Source: Ascidia mentula
Lineage: Eukaryota; Chordata; Ascidiacea; Phlebobranchia; Ascidiidae
DNA: 64,000 nt
Assembly (NCBI GenBank): GCA_947561715.1
Contig: OX387198.1
Coordinates: 17,794,001-17,858,000 of the forward strand
Direction of reading: 5' to 3'
Numbering within the stretch: the first letter of the stretch is position 1; each line of letters starts with the position of its first letter. A program made the translations under genes and the position numbers. The notes below the pieces were generated by a model. The model saw nothing but the letters and a program-made list of their open reading frames with translations. It was not told where the DNA came from and did not search any database. Below, in pieces: positions 53,101 to 64,000 of the stretch.

Positions 53101-56100
53101 AGCACTTGTCCATTTTGCAGTATATGACTTTTCGATAAAAAATATTTTTTTTCAGTACAAGCTTTATTATACAGTGGAAAACGCTGGTACTCCAGTATTG
53201 CTTATGCGGTTGCACAACGTATGTAACTATGCGATTTCAGCACTTGTCCATTTTGCAGTATATGACTTTTCGATAAAAAATATTTTTTTTTCAGTACAAG
53301 CTTTATTATACAGTGGAAAACGCTGGTACTCCAGTGTTGCTTTTGCGGTTGCACAGCGTATGTAACTATGCGATTTCAGCACTTGTCCATTTTGCAGTAT
53401 ATGACTTTTCGTGAAAAAATATTTTTTTTCAGTACAAGCTTTATTATACAGTGGAAAACGCTGGTACTCCAGTATTGCTTTTGCGGTTGCACAACGTATG
53501 TAACTATGCGATTTCAGCACTTGTCCATTTTGCAGTATATGACTTTTCGTGAAAAAATATTTTTTTTCAGTACAAGCTTTATTATACAGTGGAAAACGCT
53601 GGTACTCCTGTATTGCTTTTGCGGTTGCACAACGTATGTAACTATGCGATTTCAGCACTTGTCCATTTTGAAGTATATGACTTTTCGTGAAAAAATATTT
53701 TTTTTCAGTACAAGCTTTATTATACAGTGGAAAACGCTGGTACTCCAGTATTGCTTTTGCGGTTGCACAACGTATGTAACTATGCGATTTCAGCACTTGT
53801 CCATTTTGCAGTATATGTTTTTTCGTGAAAAAATATTTTTTTTCAGTACAAGTTTTATTATACAGTGGAAAACGCTGTTACTCCAGTATTGCTTTTGCGG
53901 TTGCACAACGTATGTAACTATGCGATTTCAGCACTTGTCCATTTTGCAGTATATGACTTTTCGTGAAAAAATATTTTTTTTCAGTACAAGCTTTATTATA
54001 CAGTGGAAAACGCTGGTACTCCAGTGTTGCTTTTGCGGTTGCACGAAGTATGTAACTATTCGATTTCAGCACTTGTCCATTTTGCAGTATATGACTTTTC
54101 GATAAAAAATATATTTTTTCAGTACAAGCTTTATTATACTGTGGAAAACGCTGGTACTCCTGTATTGCTTTTGCGGTTGCACAACGTATGTAACTATGCG
54201 ATTTCAGCACTTGTCCATTTTGCAGTATATGACTTTTCGTGAAAAAATATTTTTTTTCAGTACAAGCTTTATTATATAGTGGAAAACGCTGGTACTCCAG
54301 TATTGCTTTTGCGGTTGCACAACGTATGTAACTATGCGATTTCAGCACTTGTCCATTTTGTAGTATATGACTTTTCGTGAAAAAATATTTTTTTTCAGTA
54401 CAAGCTTTATTATACAGTGGAAAACGCTGGTACTCCTGTATTGCTTTTGCGGTTGCACAACGTATGTAACTATGCGATTTCAGCACTTGTCCATTTTGAA
54501 GTATATGACTTTTCGTGAAAAAATATTTTTTTTCAGTACAAGCTTTATTATACAGTGGAAAACGCTGGTACTCCAGTATTGCTTTTGCGGTTGCACAACG
54601 TATGTAACTATGCGATTTCAGCACTTGTCCATTTTGCAGTATATGTTTTTTCGTGAAAAAATATTTTTTTTCAGTACAAGCTTTATTATACAGTGGAAAA
54701 CGCTGGTACTCCTGTATTACTTTTGCGGTTGCACAACGTGGGTAACTATGCGATTTCAGCACTTGTCCATTTTGCAGTATATGACTTTTCGATAAAAAAT
54801 ATTTTTTTCAGTACAAGCTTTATTATAAGTGGAAAACGCTGGTACTCCTGTATTGCTTTTGCGGTTGCACAACGTATGTAACTGTGCGATTTCAGCACTT
54901 GTCCATATTGCAGTATATGACTTTTCGATAAAAAATATTTTTTTTCAGTACAAGCTTTATTACACAATGGAAAACGCTGGTACTCCAGTATTGCTTTTGC
55001 GGTTGCACAACGTATGTAACTATGCGATTTCAGCACTTGTCCATTTTGCAGTATATGTTTTTTCGTGAAAAAATATTTTTTTTCAGTACAAGCTTTATTA
55101 TACAGTGGAAAACGCTGTTACTCCAGTATTGCTTTTGCGGTTGCACAACGTATGTAACTATGCGATTTCAGCACTTGTCCATTTTGCAGTATATGACTTT
55201 TCGTGAAAAAATATTTTTTTTCAGTACAAGTTTTATTATACAGTGGAAAACGCTGGTACTCCAGTATTGCTTTTGCGGTTGCACAACGTATGTAACTATG
55301 CGATTTCAGCACTTGTCCATTTTGCAGTATATGACTTTTCGTGAAAAAATATTTTTTATTCAGTACAAGCTTTATTATACAGTTGAAAACGATGGTACTC
55401 CCGTATTGCTTTTGCGGTTGCACAACGTATGTAACTATGCAATTTTAGCACTTGTCCATTTTGCAGTATATGACTTTTCGATAAAAAATATTTTTTTTCA
55501 GTACAAGCTTTATTATACAGTGGAAAACGCTGGTACTGCAGTGTTGGTTTTGCGGTTGCACAACGTATGTAACTAAGCGATTTCAGCACTTGTCCATTTT
55601 GCAGTATATGACTTCTCGATAAAAAATATTTTTTTTCAGTACAAGCTTTATTATACAGTGGAAAACGCTGGTACTCCAGTATTGCTTATGCGGTTGCACA
55701 ACGTATGTAACTATGCGATTTCAGCACTTGTCCATTTTGCAGTATATGACTTTTCGATAAAAAATATTTTTTTTCAGTACAAGCTTTATTATACAGTGGA
55801 AAACGCTGGTACTCCAGTGTTGCTTTTGCGGTTGCACAGCGTATGTAACTTTGCGATTTCAGCACTTGTCCATTTTGCAGTATATGACTTTTCGTGAAAA
55901 AATATTTTTTTTCAGTACAAGCTTTATTATACAGTGGAAAACGCTGGTACTCCAGTATTGCTTCTGCGGTTGCACAACGTATGTAACTATGCGATTTCAG
56001 CACTTGTCCATTTTGCAGTATATGACTTTTCGATAAAAAATATTTTTTTTCAGTACAAGCTTTATTATACAGTGGAAAACGCTGGTACTCCAGTATTGCT

Positions 56101-57505
56101 TTTGCGATTGCACAACGTATGTAACTATGCGATTTTAGCACTTGTCCATTTTGCAGTATATGACTTTTCGATAAAAAATATTTTTTTTCAGTACAAATTT
56201 TTTGTACAGTGGAAAACGCTGGTACTCCTGTATTACTTTTGCGGTTGCACAACGTGGGTAACTATGCGATTTCAGCACTTGTCCATTTTGCAGTATGTCT
56301 TTTCGACAAAAAATATTTTTTTTCAGTACAACCTTTATTATACAGTGGAAAACGCTGGTACTCCTGTATTACTTTTGCGGTTGCACAACGTGGGTAACTA
56401 TGCGATTTCAGCGCTTGTCCATTTTGCAGTATATGACTTTTCGTGAAAAAATATTTTTTTCAGTACAAGCTTTATTATACAGTGGAAAACGCTGGTACTC
56501 CTGTATTGCTTTTGCGGTTGCACAACGTATGTAACTGTGCGATTTCAGCACTTGTCCATTTTGCAGTATATGACTTTTCGATAAAAAATATTTTTTTTCA
56601 GTACAAGCTTTATTACACAATGGAAAACGCTGGTACTCCAGTATTGCTTTTGCGGTTGCACAACGTATGTAACTATGCGATTTCAGCACTTGTCCATTTT
56701 GCAGTATATGACTTTTCGTGAAAAAATATTTTTTTTCAGTACAAGCTTTATTATACAGTGGAAAACGCTGGTACTCCAGTATTGCTTTTGCGGTTGCACA
56801 ACGTATGTAACTATGCGATTTCAGCACTTGTCCATTTTGCAGTATATGACTTTTCGATAAAAAATATTTTTTTTCAGTACAAGCTTTATTATACAGTGGA
56901 AAACGCTGGTACTGCAGTGTTGCTTTTGCGGTTGCACGAAGTATGTAACGATTCGATTTCAGCACTTGTCCATTTTGCAGTATATGACTTTTCGATAAAA
57001 AATATATTTTTTCAGTACAAGCTTTATTATACTGTGGAAAACGCTGGTACGCCTGTATTGCTTTTGCGGTTGCACAACGTATGTAACTATGCGATTTCAG
57101 CACTTGTCCATTTTGCAGTATATGACTTTTCGTGAAAAAATATTTTTTTTCAGTACAAGCTTTATTATACAGTGGAAAACGCTGGTACTCCTGTATTGCT
57201 TTTGCGGTTGCACAACGTATGTAACTATGCGATTTCAGCACTTGTCCATTTTCAGTATATGACTTTTCGTGAAAAAATATTTTTTTTCAGTACAAGCTTT
57301 ATTATACAGTGGAAAACGCTGGTACTCCAGTATTGCTTTTGCGGTTGCACAACGTATGTAACTATGCGATTTCAGCACTTGTCCATTTTGCAGTATATGT
57401 TTTTTCGTGAAAAAATATTTTTTTTCAGTACAAGCTTTATTATACAGTGGAAAACGCTGGTACTCCTGTATTACTTTTGCGGTTGCACAACGTGGGTAAC
57501 TATGC
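47135..57505 (+). repeat. 4-kb block repeated at 6342-bp offset
   Basis: 47135-51165 corresponds to 53477-57505. Landmarks 47536/53878, 48404/54746, 49344/55686 and 50416/56758 agree. The second copy carries a private 2-base deletion (CCATTTTCAGTA) near 57250. Confidence 0.85.
50066..52270 (+). repeat. Contiguous tandem duplication of eight monomers (1103 bp)
   Basis: 50066-51168 and 51169-52270 share TTTCAGCGCTTGTCC (50066, 51169), CACGAAGTATGTAACGATTC and GGTACGCCTG at 1103-bp displacement. Confidence 0.85.
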
Positions 57506-60500
57506 GATTTCAGCACTTGTCCATTTTGCAGTATATGACTTTTCGATAAAAAATATTTTTTTCAGTACAAGCTTTATTGTAAGTGGAAAACGCTGGTACT
57601 CCTGTATTGCTTTTGCGGTTGCACAACGTATGTAACTGTGCGATTTCAGCACTTGTCCATTTTGCAGTATATGACTGTTCGATAAAAAATATTTTTTTTC
57701 AGTACAAGCTTTATTACACAATGGAAAACGCTGGTACTCCAGTATTGCTTTTGCGGTTGCACAACGTATGTAACTATGCGATTTCAGCACTTGTCCATTT
57801 TGCAGTATATGTTTTTTCGTGAAAAAATATTTTTTTTCAGTACAAGCTTTATTACACAGTGGAAAACGCTGTTACTCCAGTATTGCTTTTACGGTTGCAC
57901 AACGTATGTAACTATGCGATTTCAGCACTTGTCCATTTTGCAGTATATGACTTTTCGTGAAAAAATATTTTTTTTCAGTACAAGCTTTATTATACAGTGG
58001 AAAACGCTGGTACTCCAGTATTGCTTTTGCGGTTGCACAACGTATGTAACTATGCGATTTCAGCACTTGTCCATTTTGCAGTATATGACTTTTCGTGAAA
58101 AAATATTTTTTATTCAGTACAAGCTTTATTATACAGTGGAAAACGATGGTACTCCCGTATTGCTTTTGCGGTTGCACAACGTATGTAACTATGCAATTTT
58201 AGCACTTGTCCATTTTGCAGTATATGACTTTTCGATAAAAAATATTTTTTTTCAGTACAAGCTTTATTATACAGTGGAAAACGCTGGTACTGCAGTGTTG
58301 GTTTTGCGGTTGCACAACGTATGTAACTAAGCGATTTCAGCACTTGTCCATTTTGCAGTATATGACTTTTCGATAAAAAATATTTTTTTTCAGTACAAGC
58401 TTTATTATACAGTGGAAAACGCTGGTACTCCAGTATTGCTTATGCGGTTGCACAACGTATGTAACTATGCGATTTCAGCACTTGTCCATTTTGCAGTATA
58501 TGACTTTTCGATAAAAAATATTTTTTTTTCAGTACAAGCTTTATTATACAGTGGAAAACGCTGGTACTCCAGTGTTGCTTTTGCGGTTGCACAGCGTATG
58601 TAACTATGCGATTTCAGCACTTGTCCATTTTGCAGTATATGACTTTTCGTGAAAAAATATTTTTTTTCAGTACAAGCTTTATTATACAGTGGAAAACGCT
58701 GGTACTCCAGTATTGCTTTTGCGGTTGCACAACGTATGTAACTATGCGATTTCAGCACTTGTCCATTTTGCAGTATATGACTTTTCGTGAAAAAATATTT
58801 TTTTTCAGTACAAGCTTTATTATACAGTGGAAAACGCTGGTACTCCTGTATTGCTTTTGCGGTTGCACAACGTATATAACTATGCAATTTCAGCGCTTGT
58901 CCATTTTGCAGTATATGATTTTTCGAGAAAAAATATATTTTTTTTCTGTACAAGCTTTAATATACAGTGGAAAACGCTGGTACTCCTGTATTGCTTTTGC
59001 GGTTGCACAACGTATGTAACTATGCGATTTCAGCACTTGTCCATTTTGCAGTATATGACTTTTCGATAAAAAATATTTTTTTTCAGTACAAGCTTTATTA
59101 TACAGTGGAAAACGCTGGTACTGCAGTGTTGGTTTTGCGGTTGCACAACGTATGTAACTAAGCGATTTCAGCACTTGTCCATTTTGCAGTATATGACTTT
59201 TCGATAAAAAATATTTTTTTTCAGTACAAGCTTTATTATACAGTGGAAAACGCTGGTACTCCAGTATTGCTTATGCGGTTGCACAACGTATGTAACTATG
59301 CGATTTCAGCACTTGTCCATTTTGCAGTATATGACTTTTCGATAAAAAATATTTTTTTTCAGTACAAGCTTTATTATACAGTGGAAAACGCTGGTACTCC
59401 AGTGTTGCTTTTGCGGTTGCACAGCGTATGTAACTATGCGATTTCAGCACTTGTCCATTTTGCAGTATATGACTTTTCGTGAAAAAATATTTTTTTTCAG
59501 TACAAGCTTTATTATACAGTGGAAAACGCTGGTACTCCAGTATTGCTTTTGCGGTTGCACAACGTATGTAACTATGCGATTTCAGCACTTGTCCATTTTG
59601 CAGTATATGACTTTTCGTGAAAAAATATTTTTTTTCAGTACAAGCTTTATTATACAGTGGAAAACGCTGGTACTCCTGTATTGCTTTTGCGGTTGCACAA
59701 CGTATATAACTATGCAATTTCAGCGCTTGTCCATTTTGCAGTATATGATTTTTCGAGAAAAAATATTTTTTTCGGTACAAGCTTTAATATACAGTGGAAA
59801 ACGCTGGTACTCCAGTATTGCTTTTGCGGTTGCACAACGTATGTAACTATGCGATTTCAGCACTTGTCCATTTTGCAGTATATGACTTTTCGATAAAAAA
59901 TATTTTTTTTCAGTACAAGCTTTATTATACAGTGGAAAACGCTGGTACTGCAGTGTTGCTTTTGCGGTTGCACGAAGTATGTAACTATGCGATTTCAGCA
60001 CTTGTCCATTTTGCAGTATATGACTTTTCGATAAAAAATATATTTTTTCAGTACAAGCTTTATTATACAGTGGAAAACGCTGGTACTCCTGTATTACTTT
60101 TGCGGTTGCACAACGTGGGTAACTATGCGATTTCAGCACTTGTCCATTTTGCAGTATATGACTTTTCGATAAAAAATATTTTTTTCAGTACAAGCTTTAT
60201 TATACAGTGGAAAACGCTGGTACTCCTGTATTGCTTTTGCGGTTGCACAACGTATGTAACTGTGCGATTTCAGCACTTGTCCATTTTGCAGTATATGACT
60301 TTTCGATAAAAAATATTTTTTTTCAGTACAAGCTTTATTACACAATGGAAAACGCTGGTACTCCAGTATTGCTTTTGCGGTTGCACAACGTATGTAACTA
60401 TGCGATTTCAGCACTTGTCCATTTTGCAGTATATGTTTTTTCGTGAAAAAATATTTTTTTTCAGTACAAGTTTTATTATACAGTGGAAAACGCTGTTACT

Positions 60501-63500
60501 CCAGTATTGCTTTTGCGGTTGCACAACGTATGTAACTATGCGATTTCAGCACTTGTCCATTTTGCAGTATATGACTTTTCGTGAAAAAATATTTTTTTTC
60601 AGTACAAGCTTTATTATACAGTGGAAAACGCTGGTACTCCAGTATTGCTTTTGCGGTTGCACAACGTATGTAACTATGCGATTTCAGCACTTGTCCATTT
60701 TGCAGTATATGACTTTTCGATAAAAAATATTTTTTTTCAGTACAAGCTTTATTATACAGTGGAAAACGCTGGTACTGCAGTGTTGCTTTTGCGGTTGCAC
60801 GAAGTATGTAACTATGCGATTTCAGCACTTGTCCATTTTGCAGTATATGACTTTTCGATCAAAAATATATTTTTTCAGTACAAGCTTTATTATACTGTGG
60901 AAAACGCTGGTACGCCTGTATTGCTTTTGCGGTTGCACAACGTATGTAACTATGCGATTTCAGCACTTGTCCATTTTGCAGTATATGACTTTTCGTGAAA
61001 AAATATTTTTTTTCAGTACAAGCTTTATTATACAGTGGAAAACGCTGGTACTCCTGTATTGCTTTTGCGGTTGCACAACGTATGTAACTGTGCGATTTCA
61101 GCACTTGTCCATATTGCAGTATATGACTTTTCGATAAAAAATATTTTTTTTCAGTACAAGCTTTATTACACAATGGAAAACGCTGGTACTCCAGTATTGC
61201 TTTTGCGGTTGCACAACGTATGTAACTATGCGATTTCAGCACTTGTCCATTTTGCAGTATATGTTTTTTCGTGAAAAAATATTTTTTTTCAGTACAAGCT
61301 TTATTATACAGTGGAAAACGCTGTTACTCCAGTATTGCTTTTGCGGTTGCACAACGTATGTAACTATGCGATTTCAGCACTTGTCCATTTTGCAGTATAT
61401 GACTTTTCGTGAAAAAATATTTTTTTTCAGTACAAGTTTTATTATACAGTGGAAAACGCTGGTACTCCAGTATTGCTTTTGCGGTTGCACAACGTATGTA
61501 ACTATGCGATTTCAGCACTTGTCCATTTTGCAGTATATGACTTTTCGTGAAAAAATATTTTTTATTCAGTACAAGCTTTATTATACAGTTGAAAACGATG
61601 GTACTCCCGTATTGCTTTTGCGGTTGCACAACGTATGTAACTATGCAATTTTAGCACTTGTCCATTTTGCAGTATATGACTTTTCGATAAAAAATATTTT
61701 TTTTCAGTACAAGCTTTATTATACAGTGGAAAACGCTGGTACTGCAGTGTTGGTTTTGCGGTTGCACAACGTATGTAACTAAGCGATTTCAGCACTTGTC
61801 CATTTTGCAGTATATGACTTCTCGATAAAAAATATTTTTTTTCAGTACAAGCTTTATTATACAGTGGAAAACGCTGGTACTCCAGTATTGCTTATGCGGT
61901 TGCACAACGTATGTAACTATGCGATTTCAGCACTTGTCCATTTTGCAGTATATGACTTTTCGATAAAAAATATTTTTTTTCAGTACAAGCTTTATTATAC
62001 AGTGGAAAACGCTGGTACTCCAGTGTTGCTTTTGCGGTTGCACAGCGTATGTAACTTTGCGATTTCAGCACTTGTCCATTTTGCAGTATATGACTTTTCG
62101 TGAAAAAATATTTTTTTTCAGTACAAGCTTTATTATACAGTGGAAAACGCTGGTACTCCAGTATTGCTTCTGCGGTTGCACAACGTATGTAACTATGCGA
62201 TTTCAGCACTTGTCCATTTTGCAGTATATGACTTTTCGATAAAAAATATTTTTTTTCAGTACAAGCTTTATTATACAGTGGAAAACGCTGGTACTCCAGT
62301 ATTGCTTTTGCGGTTGCACAACGTATGTAACTATGCGATTTTAGCACTTGTCCATTTTGCAGTATATGACTTTTCGATAAAAAATATTTTTTTTCAGTAC
62401 AAATTTTTTGTACAGTGGAAAACGCTGGTACTCCTGTATTACTTTTGCGGTTGCACAACGTGGGTAACTATGCGATTTCAGCACTTGTCCATTTTGCAGT
62501 ATGTCTTTTCGACAAAAAATATTTTTTTTCAGTACAACCTTTATTATACAGTGGAAAACGCTGGTACTCCTGTATTACTTTTGCGGTTGCACAACGTGGG
62601 TAACTATGCGATTTCAGCGCTTGTCCATTTTGCAGTATATGACTTTTCGTGAAAAAATATTTTTTTCAGTACAAGCTTTATTATACAGTGGAAAACGCTG
62701 GTACTCCTGTATTGCTTTTGCGGTTGCACAACGTATGTAACTGTGCGATTTCAGCACTTGTCCATTTTGCAGTATATGACTTTTCGATAAAAAATATTTT
62801 TTTTCAGTACAAGCTTTATTACACAATGGAAAACGCTGGTACTCCAGTATTGCTTTTGCGGTTGCACAACGTATGTAACTATGCGATTTCAGCACTTGTC
62901 CATTTTGCAGTATATGACTTTTCGTGAAAAAATATTTTTTTTCAGTACAAGCTTTATTATACAGTGGAAAACGCTGGTACTCCAGTATTGCTTTTGCGGT
63001 TGCACAACGTATGTAACTATGCGATTTCAGCACTTGTCCATTTTGCAGTATATGACTTTTCGATAAAAAATATTTTTTTTCAGTACAAGCTTTATTATAC
63101 AGTGGAAAACGCTGGTACTGCAGTGTTGCTTTTGCGGTTGCACGAAGTATGTAACGATTCGATTTCAGCACTTGTCCATTTTGCAGTATATGACTTTTCG
63201 ATAAAAAATATATTTTTTCAGTACAAGCTTTATTATACTGTGGAAAACGCTGGTACGCCTGTATTGCTTTTGCGGTTGCACAACGTATGTAACTATGCGA
63301 TTTCAGCACTTGTCCATTTTGCAGTATATGACTTTTCGTGAAAAAATATTTTTTTTCAGTACAAGCTTTATTATACAGTGGAAAACGCTGGTACTCCTGT
63401 ATTGCTTTTGCGGTTGCACAACGTATGTAACTATGCGATTTCAGCACTTGTCCATTTTGAAGTATATGACTTTTCGTGAAAAAATATTTTTTTTCAGTAC

Positions 63501-64000
63501 AAGCTTTATTATACAGTGGAAAACGCTGGTACTCCAGTATTGCTTTTGCGGTTGCACAACGTATGTAACTATGCGATTTCAGCACTTGTCCATTTTGCAG
63601 TATATGTTTTTTCGTGAAAAAATATTTTTTTTCAGTACAAGCTTTATTATACAGTGGAAAACGCTGGTACTCCTGTATTACTTTTGCGGTTGCACAACGT
63701 GGGTAACTATGCGATTTCAGCACTTGTCCATTTTGCAGTATATGACTTTTCGATAAAAAATATTTTTTTCAGTACAAGCTTTATTGTAAGTGGAAAACGC
63801 TGGTACTCCTGTATTGCTTTTGCGGTTGCACAACGTATGTAACTGTGCGATTTCAGCACTTGTCCATTTTGCAGTATATGACTGTTCGATAAAAAATATT
63901 TTTTTTCAGTACAAGCTTTATTACACAATGGAAAACGCTGGTACTCCAGTATTGCTTTTGCGGTTGCACAACGTATGTAACTATGCGATTTCAGCACTTG
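54830..64000 (+). repeat. Block of 3 kb or more repeated at 6206-bp offset, reaching the window end
   Basis: About 54830-57790 corresponds to 61036-64000 (55022/61228, 55686/61892, 56408/62614, 57089/63295). The match runs to the last base, so its true length is unknown. The 2-base deletion near 57250 is absent from the 63-kb copy, so it arose after the duplication or was not transferred. Confidence 0.83.

Larger units (their letters stand above)
35450..60950 (+). repeat. 2.5-kb block repeated at about 23020-bp offset
   Basis: About 35450-37930 corresponds to 58470-60950. Landmarks 36251/59271, 36700/59720, 37113/60133 and 37476/60496 are 23020 bp apart. It carries the type C pairs that mark this block. 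Confidence 0.8.
9041..64000 (+). repeat. 138-bp tandem satellite, about 400 monomers, continues past the window
   Basis: A head-to-tail array in a single orientation. A clean monomer is 16909-17046: it starts CAGTACAAGCTTTATTATAC, passes through GTGGAAAACGCTGGTACTCC, TTGCGGTTGCACAACGTATG, GCACTTGTCCATTTTGCAG and TATGACTTTTCGTG, and ends in AAAAAATATTTTTTTT. GC is about 35%. Most length variation (135-139 bp) lies in the terminal T run. Each monomer has one HindIII site (AAGCTT). Because 138 is 3 x 46, open frames of up to about 400 codons with a 46-residue period appear on both strands. I regard these as consequences of the repeat: T-run changes and one-base deletions break them repeatedly, and no unique terminal domains occur. 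The function is unknown; a centromeric, pericentromeric or subtelomeric location is possible but unproven. Confidence 0.98.

Noticed and set aside
9126..63997. Hundreds of open frames of 60-400 codons with 46-residue repeats on both strands
   Set aside because: They follow from a stop-poor 138-bp monomer whose length is a multiple of three. They start at internal ATGs, end at T-run or one-base indels, exist on both strands over the same DNA, and have no non-repeat domain.
9041..64000. CRISPR-like regular spacing
   Set aside because: There are no unique spacers: the whole 138-bp period is conserved, and the context is eukaryotic.
9041..64000. CENP-B box in the monomer
   Set aside because: TTCG followed by A-rich sequence resembles the first half, but the CGGG half is absent.

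Overview
This is a eukaryotic, almost certainly metazoan, window. It is AT-rich, its one recognisable gene has very short introns (54, 55 and 72 nt), and there are hAT-type MITEs and a large tandem satellite. The compact introns and base composition would suit a tunicate such as an ascidian, but that placement is an inference and not secure. Nothing here looks prokaryotic.

Layout. (1) 619-3500: the 3' part of a protein-coding gene on the + strand, six exons with consistent splice phases. It encodes the C-terminal 462 residues of what looks like eIF4E-transporter (4E-T, EIF4ENIF1), a translational repressor and P-body protein. The 5' part lies upstream or was not recognised. (2) 3500-6410: gene-free DNA with two 238-bp copies of one hAT-type MITE in opposite orientation, each with a perfect 8-bp target duplication; a diverged direct repeat; a CpG-rich block with four copies of a GGCCAAC-GTGTCATA-like motif; and a 13-bp inverted-repeat pair. 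(3) 6411-8334: two arrays of one 10-bp minisatellite (NNN-CTATGTG), inverted to each other and about 1 kb apart. The spacer holds a possible LINE-like 3' tail. (4) 8334-9040: unremarkable AT-rich sequence. (5) 9041-64000 and beyond the right edge: a single tandem satellite with a 138-bp monomer, about 400 copies, 86% of the window.

The satellite is the dominant object. Its left edge is diverged and carries deletions. Two side-variant monomer types are found there, and one of them (type B) disappears after about 14.5 kb. The interior is highly homogeneous and built from nested duplications of 5, 8, 9, 13, 35 and 46 monomers and larger; several kilobase-scale blocks recur almost unchanged. Because 138 is a multiple of three and the monomer has few stops, long open frames appear on both strands. 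I treat these as by-products of the repeat.

The most unusual feature is that each monomer carries, in order on the + strand, a T8-CAG acceptor-like site, a 63-nt (21-codon) stop-free segment, a GTATGT donor-like site and a TATGAC branch-like motif. This is an exon/intron cassette of the same scale as the real introns in the neighbouring gene. Whether the array is transcribed or spliced cannot be told from sequence alone.
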